A program made the position numbers and the translations under genes. A stretch of 5,570 nucleotides of DNA from Ktedonobacterales bacterium (GTDB lineage: Bacteria; Chloroflexota; Ktedonobacteria; Ktedonobacterales; JADMIN01): positions 1 to 5,570 of the forward strand of contig JADMIN010000213.1 of NCBI GenBank assembly GCA_015478575.1, given 5' to 3'. Within the stretch, counting starts at the first letter, position 1. Each line of letters opens with the position of its first letter. The notes under the pieces are model-generated. The model saw nothing but the letters and a program-made list of their open reading frames with translations. It made no database searches and had not been told where the DNA came from. Shown one piece after another: positions 1 to 5,448 of the stretch.

Positions 1-51
1 AGGGACCCGTGGGTGACGTGCCTCGCACGCCACACCACTCCTAGGTCGATC

Positions 52-73
52 GGTGGAGAGTTCACTCCCCACC
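52..73. repeat. Imperfect inverted repeat upstream of the tRNA genes
   Basis: GGTGG (52-56) pairs with CCACC (69-73), and GAG (58-60) pairs with CTC (65-67) around a TTCA loop, with one A/C mismatch. No T-run follows on the + strand, so an intrinsic terminator is not supported. The rest of 1-169 shows no credible gene. A -10-like TTGTAT at 114-119 is the best promoter hint for the tRNAs, but it lacks a convincing -35. Confidence 0.3.
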
Positions 74-169
74 GTCAACAACCTTGCTCATGCGCAACAG
101 ACACTTCCCCGCGTTGTATCGCTGTTTCTCACTCTTCAGTTGGTCAGGCCCTCTGCCCGCCCGCCGCGC

Positions 170-243
170 GGGCCTGTAGCTCAGTTGGTTAGAGCGCGGT
201 CCTGATAAGACCGAGGTCCCCTGTTCGAGCCAGGGCAGGCCCA
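170..243 (+). tRNA. tRNA-Ile (anticodon GAT)
   Basis: A complete cloverleaf can be folded by hand. The acceptor stem GGGCCTG (170-176) pairs perfectly with CAGGCCC (236-242). The D arm is GCTC (179-182) with GAGC (192-195). The anticodon stem is CGGTC (197-201) with GACCG (209-213) around loop CTGATAA, giving anticodon GAT at 204-206. The T arm is CCCTG (219-223) with CAGGG (231-235) around TTCGAGC, and the discriminator is A243. It reads AUC/AUU codons. The 3' CCA is not encoded: the genome continues CCCA, so a CCA-adding enzyme is needed. It lies 33 bp before tRNA-Ala and is probably co-transcribed with it. Confidence 0.97.
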
Positions 244-276
244 CCCACCATTCCTCTTTGCGCGCGGGCGCCTCCT

Positions 277-349
277 GGGGGCGTAGCTCAGTTGGGAGAG
301 CATCTGGTTTGCATCCAGAGGGTCAGGGGTTCGAGTCCCCTCGTCTCCA
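277..349 (+). tRNA. tRNA-Ala (anticodon TGC)
   Basis: The cloverleaf is complete. The acceptor GGGGGCG (277-283) pairs with CGTCTCC (342-348) and includes the G3:U70 wobble (279/346) that is the classic alanine identity element recognised by AlaRS. The D arm is GCTC (286-289) with GAGC (298-301). The anticodon stem TCTGG (303-307) pairs with CCAGA (315-319) around loop TTTGCAT, giving anticodon TGC at 310-312. The T arm is AGGGG (325-329) with CCCCT (337-341), and the discriminator is A349. As with the upstream tRNA-Ile, the 3' flank reads CCCA, so CCA is not templated. The Ile-Ala pair is the one usually found in 16S-23S spacers, but no rRNA sequence is visible here. Confidence 0.97.
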
Positions 350-419
350 CCCAGATCCCCGTATGCGGCCAGTGGAATAGTGAGGATAGTGCCCATCCCG
401 CCGTGCGCCGGCGCCTTCA

Positions 420-446
420 GCCCGAAGCACCCGCTTCGGGCGTTTT
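420..446 (+). terminator. Intrinsic terminator after the tRNA pair
   Basis: A perfect 9-bp stem, GCCCGAAGC (420-428) with GCTTCGGGC (433-441), closes an ACCC loop and is followed by GTTTTGCT. It lies 70 bp after tRNA-Ala and before the coaBC promoter, so it most likely ends the tRNA transcript. The T-run is short (four T), so efficiency is uncertain. Confidence 0.8.
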
Positions 447-452
447 GCTCTG

Positions 453-461
453 TGCTATAAC
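453..461 (+). promoter_or_regulatory. Extended -10 promoter candidate for coaBC
   Basis: TGC-TATAAC (453-461) is an extended -10 element with five of six matches to TATAAT and an upstream TGn. No good -35 is present, because that position falls inside the terminator stem; extended -10 promoters can do without one. Transcription would start near 468, leaving a leader of about 90 nt before coaBC. The element resembles the TGC-TACAAT element in front of the glycosyltransferase. Confidence 0.5.
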
Positions 462-528
462 CAAGACGAGGCCCCGTGGCGTGCGCGCCGCATGGGTTCG
501 CCACCCCTCCATGCACCATTCAACCAGG

Positions 529-551
529 CTCGCTCAGCTAGTTGGCGAGGG
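529..551 (+). promoter_or_regulatory. coaBC ribosome binding site, partly within a hairpin
   Basis: GAGGG (547-551) lies 8 nt before ATG560 and decides that start over the in-frame TTG at 542, which has no such site upstream. CTCGC (529-533) can pair with GCGAG (545-549), covering the 5' half of the ribosome binding site. A second stem, GTGGCG (476-481) with CGCCAC (499-504), lies earlier in the leader. Whether the pairing regulates translation is inference. Confidence 0.5.
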
Positions 552-559
552 AACAGACG

Positions 560-1825
560 ATGCTGCAAGGGAAACGGATCGCGTTCGGTGTCTGCGGCGG
601 CATCGCTGCGTATAAAGCCGCTGATGTCGTCAGTAAGCTACAGCAGGCGGGAGCGCTGGTGGATGTCATCCTCACCGAGCACGCGGAAGCCTTCGTCACC
701 GCACTCACCTTCTCCACCCTCAGCCATCGGCCCGTCTACACCACCCTGTGGGAGCCGACCGGCGACGCGGCCGCCCGTCACATCGAACTGGGGGCGCGGG
801 CTGATCTGCTGGTGATCGCTCCCGCTACCGCCCATACGCTCGCGCGCCTCGCCCACGGCCTCGCCGATGATATGCTGACCACGCTGGCGCTGGCCTGCCC
901 CGCCCCATTGCTGCTCGTCCCGGCGATGGAGCACCATATGTACCAGCACCCCGCTACCCAGGCCAACCTACGCCTCCTAGCGGAGCGCGGCGCGACCATC
1001 CTCCCGCCAGAGGTCGGGCACCTGGCCTCTGGCATAGTCGGCATTGGCCGCTTCCCTGAGACGGCGGCCATCCTCGCGGAGATGCGGCGGCGGCTCGGAC
1101 GCTCCGGCGATCTAGCTGGACGGCGCGTGGTCGTTACCGCTGGTGGCACACGCGAGCCGATTGATCCAGTGCGCTATATCGGCAACCGCTCCAGTGGCCT
1201 CATGGGCTTCGCCTTGGCCGAGGAGGCGCGCGACCGCGGTGCCGAGGTGACGGTCGTTGTGGGCGCCGTGAGCGTACGCGAGCCGTTCGGAATGACGATC
1301 CGCCACGTCAGCACCGCGCTGGAGATGCGCGAGGCCGTGCGCGAGGTCATCGCCAAAGCGGATGCGCTGGTCATGGCGGCGGCGGTGGCGGACTACCGCG
1401 TGGAGCACCCCGCGAGGCACAAGATCAAGAAAGGCTCACAGGCGGAAAACGCCGATGGCTCGCTCAACATGCGCCTGGTGCGCAATCCGGATATCCTGGC
1501 CGAGTTGGCCGACGCGCGTGCCCTGCTCCGCGTCGGCTTCGCCGCCGAGACCACCGACCTTACCGAGCACGCGGCACGCAAGCTCGTGAGCAAGCAACTC
1601 GATCTGTTGGTGGCCAACGATGTCGTACGCGAGAACAGCGGCTTCGGCTCAGCGACCAATGAGGTGACGCTCTTCCACGCCGATGGGCGCGTCGAGCCGC
1701 TGCCACCGCTACCCAAGCGTGACGTGGCGCGCGCCATCTGGGATCGCGTCGTGTCGCTACTGCGCGAGCGCGACAGCGAAACCGAGATGCCGGAGCGCGA
1801 TCCAGCGACCTTCCCCACCGCGTGA
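560..1825 (+). CDS. coaBC: Bifunctional phosphopantothenoylcysteine decarboxylase / phosphopantothenate--cysteine ligase
   Basis: CoaBC is a cytosolic enzyme of coenzyme A synthesis. The C-terminal CoaB half joins 4'-phosphopantothenate to cysteine using CTP, and the N-terminal FMN-dependent CoaC half decarboxylates the product to 4'-phosphopantetheine. Start ATG560 gives 421 residues (E. coli: 406). CoaC covers about 1-180, with GGIAAYK (13-19), catalytic His74 in RHIELG and the APATA block (87-91). CoaB covers about 185-405, with VTAGGTREPIDPVRYI (192-207), NRSSGLMG (209-216), AAAVADYR (273-280) and KIKK (288-291), which holds the Lys matching E. coli K289. Landmarks run one residue behind E. 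coli numbering. Two CoaC residues differ. The PxMNxxMW motif reads PAMEHHMY (Glu124 at the Asn125 position), and the ACGDIGPGR segment reads ASGIVGIGR (Ser157 at the catalytic Cys158 position). CoaB looks intact. The last 20 residues are a charged extension. The gene is monocistronic and convergent with the next gene. Confidence 0.95.
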   Translation: MLQGKRIAFGVCGGIAAYKAADVVSKLQQAGALVDVILTEHAEAFVTALTFSTLSHRPVYTTLWEPTGDAAARHIELGARADLLVIAPATAHTLARLAHGLADDMLTTLALACPAPLLLVPAMEHHMYQHPATQANLRLLAERGATILPPEVGHLASGIVGIGRFPETAAILAEMRRRLGRSGDLAGRRVVVTAGGTREPIDPVRYIGNRSSGLMGFALAEEARDRGAEVTVVVGAVSVREPFGMTIRHVSTALEMREAVREVIAKADALVMAAAVADYRVEHPARHKIKKGSQAENADGSLNMRLVRNPDILAELADARALLRVGFAAETTDLTEHAARKLVSKQLDLLVANDVVRENSGFGSATNEVTLFHADGRVEPLPPLPKRDVARAIWDRVVSLLRERDSETEMPERDPATFPTA

Positions 1826-1837
1826 GCACAGCCGCGC

Positions 1838-1886
1838 GGCAGAACGGCGCGCCATCCGCGCTGCCCCCACATCTGTGGCAGAACGG
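1838..1886. repeat. Direct repeat and small hairpins between convergent genes
   Basis: GGCAGAACGG occurs at 1838-1847 and again at 1877-1886. Each copy follows a small palindrome, GCCGCGCGGC (1831-1840) and CCACATCTGTGG (1867-1878), and overlaps its 3' edge. These hairpins could help end one or both convergent transcripts, but neither has a T-run on either strand. Confidence 0.35.
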
Positions 1887-1901
1887 GCGTCGTCTCGTGC
1901 C

Positions 1902-2354
1902 CTAGGCTGATGAGCGTTGGGAGTGTGCTATCTCCGTCCCACCTACGGTTATCAGTGCCCCCGCGAGGCACGTCACGAGCAGCAATAATACGAATGGAGG
2001 GAGTGCCAGTGCCGGCAGCAGGCCCGGATTCGAGGAGAGGGGCTGCTGCTGTATGGCGAGCAGCAGCAGCAGGCTGGCAAGCAGGTAGGCGAGACCCGCG
2101 ATCAGCCCGGCGAGTGCTCCGGCGGCCTTCGCGCCCTCGCCCTTGCCTAAGCGTCCAAGAGTACGGCCTAGCAAGAGCGGCGGGACCATCGCGAGCACCA
2201 CGCCGGGCCAGATGAGCAGCGTGAGCAAGACACCGAGCGGCCCATGTAGCTGGCCGGTTACGACACCAAGCGCCTGGATCGCCCCAACACCCAGGAGAAC
2301 GGCTCCCGACACCGCCCCCGCGCGGAGGGCGTCATGTGTGACATCTGAAGACAT
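1902..2354 (-). CDS. Small four-helix membrane protein, function unknown
   Basis: I do not recognise the family. The chosen start, ATG at 2354-2352, has an excellent ribosome binding site, GAGGGAG (2369-2363), 8 nt upstream. The frame stays open back to 2483, but that extra N-terminus is basic and repetitive and would overlap the predicted promoters. The product is 150 residues with four hydrophobic stretches: about 12-32, 40-62, 77-101 and 112-139. A short basic Gly-rich loop (RTLGRLGKGEGAK, 64-76) joins helices 2 and 3, which suggests it faces the cytoplasm. A QQQPLSSNPG loop joins helices 3 and 4. There is no obvious catalytic or metal-binding motif. The tail after helix 4 is short and polar. 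Helix 1/2 and helix 3/4 could be an internal duplication, but I see no clear identity. The gene is transcribed alone, convergent with coaBC (76 bp between stops) and divergent from the glycosyltransferase. A real protein is likely from its ribosome site and clean hydrophobic pattern. Confidence 0.75.
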   Translation of the reverse strand: MSSDVTHDALRAGAVSGAVLLGVGAIQALGVVTGQLHGPLGVLLTLLIWPGVVLAMVPPLLLGRTLGRLGKGEGAKAAGALAGLIAGLAYLLASLLLLLAIQQQPLSSNPGLLPALALPPFVLLLLVTCLAGALITVGGTEIAHSQRSSA

Positions 2355-2369
2355 CGGTTCCACTCCCTC

Positions 2370-2393
2370 TCTTGGATACTCTCTTCGATACTC
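2370..2393 (-). repeat. 12-bp tandem repeat in the leader of the membrane-protein gene
   Basis: Read on the minus strand, GAGTATCGAAGA is followed at once by GAGTATCCAAGA, two 12-bp units with 11 of 12 bases identical. They sit immediately upstream of the GAGGGAG ribosome site, in the predicted untranslated leader. Confidence 0.6.
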
Positions 2394-2442
2394 ACGTGTA
2401 CCGCAAGTCCGCATGAGGTTGCGCCACGGCATCAGCCAGTCA

Positions 2443-2499
2443 GTTATCACCCAACCATCTATTGATGGCAATCTAACAGGCACTCTGGCAACTTGTCAA
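2443..2499 (-). promoter_or_regulatory. Promoter region for the small membrane protein
   Basis: On the minus strand a perfect -35 TTGACA (2499-2494) is followed after 18 bp by TAGATT (2475-2470, four of six matches). A second overlapping pair is TTGCCA (2471-2466) and GATAAC (2448-2443) with a 17-bp spacer. Transcripts would begin near 2463 or 2436, giving leaders of about 80-110 nt. Which pair is used cannot be told from the sequence. Confidence 0.45.
2455..2468. promoter_or_regulatory. Operator-like dyad
   Basis: CCATC (2455-2459) and GATGG (2464-2468) form a perfect 5-bp inverted repeat around TATT. It lies in the spacer of one predicted minus-strand promoter and around the start point of the other, where a repressor site could be. 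No known regulator consensus is recognised. Confidence 0.3.
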
Positions 2500-2505
2500 G
2501 TAGCA

Positions 2506-2523
2506 AAGATCAGTAAGATCAGT
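2506..2523. repeat. Perfect 9-bp tandem repeat AAGATCAGT x2
   Basis: AAGATCAGT (2506-2514) is repeated without a gap at 2515-2523, just upstream of the minus-strand TTGACA -35 element. The position suits an activator site, but that is inference. The rest of 2524-2610 holds nothing I can name. Confidence 0.5.
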
Positions 2524-2610
2524 ACCCCATCCGCCGAAAACACCGATGGACCGCTCACCTCAAGCGAGCAGAGCGTGAGACGGCGCGGCGAAGAGGCCGG
2601 GCTATGCGCT

Positions 2611-2639
2611 TTGCGACGGCCAGAGCTGGATGCTACAAT
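2611..2639 (+). promoter_or_regulatory. Promoter of the glycosyltransferase gene
   Basis: TTGCGA (2611-2616, four of six matches to TTGACA), a 17-bp spacer, and TACAAT (2634-2639, five of six) preceded by TGC form a well-matched sigma70-type promoter with an extended -10. Transcription would begin near 2646. The in-frame ATG at 2630 lies inside this promoter and so could not be on its transcript. Confidence 0.65.
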
Positions 2640-2750
2640 CGAGACGATTTTGTCAGGTGCGCCGCGGTGGCGAGAACATGCCGACCAAGAGCCAAGCGAT
2701 GGCAGGGTGGTGGGCGCCACGGTACCCCCACGCACCACACAGAAGCGGCA

Positions 2751-2779
2751 ATACGCGAGGCATACGCGAGGGGCGGAGG
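2751..2779 (+). promoter_or_regulatory. 11-bp tandem repeat and ribosome binding site before the GTG start
   Basis: ATACGCGAGGC (2751-2761) is followed by ATACGCGAGGG (2762-2772). GGAGG (2775-2779) comes next, 6 nt before GTG2786. This is the best ribosome site in the leader and decides the start. The competing in-frame ATG at 2678 has only GGTGG (2666-2670) upstream. Confidence 0.55.
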
Positions 2780-2785
2780 GCAGAG

Positions 2786-5329
2786 GTGCGTAAAGGGGCA
2801 AGACTTCCCAACACTCGCATGGCCAGCCTGCCGCTCCGTGCGCTCGGCCTCTTCGCGCGCAAGACAAAAACGCCACCTCCCACTCGCCCCACGGCAGCGA
2901 AAACCGCCAGAGCGGGCGTTGGCCAGACGACACATCCCCTCCACCCGTTCGAGCGGAGCCAGCTAACAGGCGCGCGCGCGCGGCTCCAGCGGTGGCTGGC
3001 ACACCGTGATATCGGCTGGTGGCTCGTCGTGGTGATCGCGCTGCTGGCACTGGTGCCCCGGCTCTACGGCCTCAACTGGGATGCCAACAATCACCTCCAT
3101 CCTGATGAGCGCCAGATCGTCTTTCGCGCGATGTGCCTCGGCTTCCCCGGCACGCCGCGCGTCGGTGACTGCGGCCCAGTAAACACCGGGCTGGGGTGGT
3201 TCTTCTCGCCGCTCTCGCCGCTCAATCCACGCTTCTTCGCGTATGGCTCGCTTCCGCTCTATCTGCTCGCCGCCGTGGCCCACGGGCTGGCATGGCTCAA
3301 CACCATCACCGGTGGCCGCCTCGCGCCGCCCGATGGCGGCGCCTGGGACGACTTCAATCACTTCACGCTGGTGGGGCGCGCGCTTTCCGCACTCTTTGAT
3401 GCTGGCTCCGTCCTGCTGGTTGGCGTGCTGGCGCGGCGGCTCGCTGGCCGCTGGGCCGCTGTGCTGGCCGCCGCCTTCGTCGCGGTGATCCCCTTCGAGG
3501 TCCAGCTCGCCCACTTCTATACCGTAGATACACTCCTGCTCTTCTTTGTCTTGCTTACGCTGCTCGGCTGCATACAGTTGGCACAGCGTCCACAGACGGC
3601 ACGCGCCGAGGTGCCCGCGTCTGAGGCGATGCCCGCGTCTGAGGATGGGTGGGTGGGGTGGCGCGCCGGCCTCTTCGTCGGCGTGGGCTTCGGCCTGGCG
3701 ATGGCCACCAAGATCAGCGCCCTGCCCCTGCTGCTCCCCATCGCGCTCGCGCTGTTGCTGCGCGCGCGGCGTCGCGGCCTGAGCGAAGTGGCAGTGGCGC
3801 TGCTGGGCGTGGTGGGGGCGGCGACGCTCGTCTTCCTCATCACCAGCCCCTACGTCCTGATTGATCTGCCGGAATTCCAACAGCAAGTGAGCGAGCAAGC
3901 CCTGCTCTCACGGGGGAAGCTGGATTATCCCTATGTCCGCCAGTTCGCTGGCACCATCCCCTATCTCTATCAGCTACGGCAATCGCTGCTCTATGACATG
4001 GGTCTGCCGCTTGGATTGCTCGGATTCGCGGGCCTTGGGTGGGCACTGACACGGCTGTGGCGCTCGCTCGACGATATATGGGGCATCGTGGTCGTCTGGA
4101 TCGTCGCCTACTTCGCGGCGGTCGGCGGAGCCTACACCAAGTATCCACGGTATATGGTGCCGATCTTCGCGCCCCTGGCCATCTGCGGCGCGGGGGCGCT
4201 CGTGGCGCTGGCCGCGTGGGGGCGCCGACGGCTGGCCAGCGCGGCGGCCATGCCCCCGGCTCCACGGAGGCGACCGCTGTGGCGCGCCGATCCCTTCGCC
4301 AGCGCTCCCGCCCGCTGGCTCTCACGGCGCTGGGGCGTGGGCTGGTGGCGCGCCGCCTGTGGCACGCTCGCGCTCGCCATCCTCGCCTTCTCCGCGCTCC
4401 TCACGCTCGCACTCGTCAACATCTACAGCGCGCCCAACACACGTGTGCAGGCATCCACCTGGATCTATGACCATGTCGCTCCCGGCGCCGCCCTCACCTA
4501 TGAGGTCTGGGACGATCCCTTGCCGCTCCTCGTCCCGCCCGCGCGGCCCGGCGGCGTGGGTTTGGGCCTTACCAGCGCGGGCCATGCCATCAATCCCGCC
4601 GCATACGGCCAGCTCGGTCTCAACCTCTACGACCCCGATACACCTGAGAAAGCCCAGCAACTCGCGCAGCAGCTCGCCAACGCCGATGTCGTCATCATCA
4701 GCAGTCGCCGCCTGTTGGATTCGATCCCGCTGCTGCCAGACCGCTATCCGATGGCGACGCGCTACTACACGCTGCTCTTCAGCGGCCAACTCGGCTTTAC
4801 GCTGGTCAAGCACTTCGAGACACAGCCACATCTGGCCGGGCTGGTCTTCGATGATAGCGGCGCCGACGAGAGCTTCTCGACCTTCGATCACCCACCCGTG
4901 TGGATCTTTGAGCGGTCGGGTGCGCGGATGAGCGCGCAGCAGCTCCAGACCGCGCTCACTCGTGGGCTGACGTTGCCCGTGCCCTATGAGCGCATGAGCA
5001 GCGAGAAATCACTGCTGCTGACCCCCCAGGCGCAGGCGGCGGACGCGCAGGCGCAGCCGCTCGGCGTGCAGTTCCCCGCATCGAGCCTGCCCAATCAGCA
5101 GCCACTGCTCTGGTGGCTGCTGATGCCTTCGCTGCTGGAGGTAGCCGCCCAGACTGCGCCGGACCGCGGGCGGGTGGCTGCGCTCAACCAGCGCGTCGAC
5201 GCGGCGCTCGCGGAGGTGGAGGCGGCAGGGTACCGGGTGGATGAGGTACTGCCTCCGGAGGAACTCCCTGAAGCCGAGGAACCTGCCATCGAGCAAGAGT
5301 TGGGAAAAGAGCCGCCGACCGCCGAGTAG
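2786..5329 (+). CDS. Membrane glycosyltransferase of the GT39/PMT-like (GT-C) superfamily with C-terminal extracytoplasmic domain
   Basis: This is probably a polyprenyl-phosphate-sugar-dependent glycosyltransferase that transfers a sugar on the outer face of the membrane; donor and acceptor are unknown. From GTG2786 it has 847 residues. A basic Pro-rich tail (1-75) precedes helix 1 (about 78-96). The first outer loop carries WDANNHLHPDER (98-109), whose Asp-Glu pair (107-108) fits the catalytic acidic position of GT-C enzymes. Next come FFAYGSLPLYLL (from 150), HFYTVDT (243-249), AMATKISAL (305-313) and KYPRYMVPIFAPL (452-464), among about 11-12 helices ending near 547. The C-terminal 300 residues start with SAPNTR and contain WIYDHV (from 559) and WDD (575-577). 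The end is Glu/Pro-rich. A start at ATG2678 (883 residues) is possible, but residues before 2786 look non-coding. An 18-bp in-frame duplication gives PASEAM-PASEDG (277-288). The family call is firm; the substrate is not. Confidence 0.9.
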   Translation: MRKGARLPNTRMASLPLRALGLFARKTKTPPPTRPTAAKTARAGVGQTTHPLHPFERSQLTGARARLQRWLAHRDIGWWLVVVIALLALVPRLYGLNWDANNHLHPDERQIVFRAMCLGFPGTPRVGDCGPVNTGLGWFFSPLSPLNPRFFAYGSLPLYLLAAVAHGLAWLNTITGGRLAPPDGGAWDDFNHFTLVGRALSALFDAGSVLLVGVLARRLAGRWAAVLAAAFVAVIPFEVQLAHFYTVDTLLLFFVLLTLLGCIQLAQRPQTARAEVPASEAMPASEDGWVGWRAGLFVGVGFGLAMATKISALPLLLPIALALLLRARRRGLSEVAVALLGVVGAATLVFLITSPYVLIDLPEFQQQVSEQALLSRGKLDYPYVRQFAGTIPYLYQLRQSLLYDMGLPLGLLGFAGLGWALTRLWRSLDDIWGIVVVWIVAYFAAVGGAYTKYPRYMVPIFAPLAICGAGALVALAAWGRRRLASAAAMPPAPRRRPLWRADPFASAPARWLSRRWGVGWWRAACGTLALAILAFSALLTLALVNIYSAPNTRVQASTWIYDHVAPGAALTYEVWDDPLPLLVPPARPGGVGLGLTSAGHAINPAAYGQLGLNLYDPDTPEKAQQLAQQLANADVVIISSRRLLDSIPLLPDRYPMATRYYTLLFSGQLGFTLVKHFETQPHLAGLVFDDSGADESFSTFDHPPVWIFERSGARMSAQQLQTALTRGLTLPVPYERMSSEKSLLLTPQAQAADAQAQPLGVQFPASSLPNQQPLLWWLLMPSLLEVAAQTAPDRGRVAALNQRVDAALAEVEAAGYRVDEVLPPEELPEAEEPAIEQELGKEPPTAE
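3612..3644 (+). repeat. In-frame 18-bp duplication in the glycosyltransferase gene
   Basis: TGCCCGCGTCTGAGG occurs at 3612-3626 and 3630-3644, a period of 18 bp. It encodes PASEAM then PASEDG in a hydrophilic loop between two membrane segments. It keeps the frame and looks like a recent slippage duplication in a tolerant loop. Confidence 0.7.
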
Positions 5330-5337
5330 ACGCCGCT

Positions 5338-5359
5338 GCGGAAGGACTCCGCTGCGTTT
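5338..5359 (+). terminator. Weak terminator candidate after the glycosyltransferase
   Basis: GCGGA (5338-5342) pairs with TCCGC (5348-5352) around AGGAC, followed by TGCGTTT. It is 8 bp after the stop codon. The stem is short and there are only three T, so termination here is doubtful. Confidence 0.25.
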
Positions 5360-5387
5360 GCGTCACTGCTGCCTGATCCAATCATCA

Positions 5388-5404
5388 CAGGTGATCGTGA
5401 CCTG
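5388..5404. repeat. Small inverted repeat CAGGT...ACCTG
   Basis: CAGGT (5388-5392) and ACCTG (5400-5404) are inverted around GATCGTG. It overlaps a second small dyad, ATCAC-AG-GTGAT (5384-5395). Both lie in the PIN-like remnant and may be incidental. Confidence 0.3.
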
Positions 5405-5448
5405 AGGCACATCGCGCCGGGCATTGCCGGACTCAAAGTGCCAACGGG

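Noticed and set aside
1..169. Possible rRNA end or small gene upstream of the tRNAs
   Set aside because: No 16S, 23S or 5S end motif is recognisable, and the only open frame is antisense to tRNA-Ile.
181..519. Minus-strand reading frame containing GTRTPDPLDANQ
   Set aside because: It is the antisense of the tRNA-Ala and tRNA-Ile genes; this kind of peptide is a well-known spurious annotation across tRNAs.
542..559. TTG start adding six residues to CoaBC
   Set aside because: The GAGGG ribosome site lies between it and ATG560, and ATG560 gives the register one residue short of E. coli.
2702..2725. T-box-like AGGGTGG in the glycosyltransferase leader
   Set aside because: Only seven bases match, the following ACCGCG is absent, no specifier stem or terminator is visible, and the gene is not amino-acid related.
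2630..2785. N-terminal extension of the glycosyltransferase from ATG2630
   Set aside because: The ATG lies inside the extended -10 promoter and the encoded residues look non-coding; ATG2678 remains a lesser alternative.
2143..2793. Plus-strand open frame of 216 codons
   Set aside because: It is the shadow of the minus-strand membrane-protein gene and runs through promoter DNA; composition is Ser/Thr/Arg-rich without domains.
2496..3050. Minus-strand 184-codon open frame across the control region
   Set aside because: It spans the plus-strand promoter and the start of the glycosyltransferase, has no good ribosome site and has shadow-type composition.
2963..3898. Minus-strand 311-codon open frame
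   Set aside because: It is antisense to the glycosyltransferase; its His/Arg/Glu/Gln-rich content is typical of reverse frames opposite a hydrophobic GC-rich gene.
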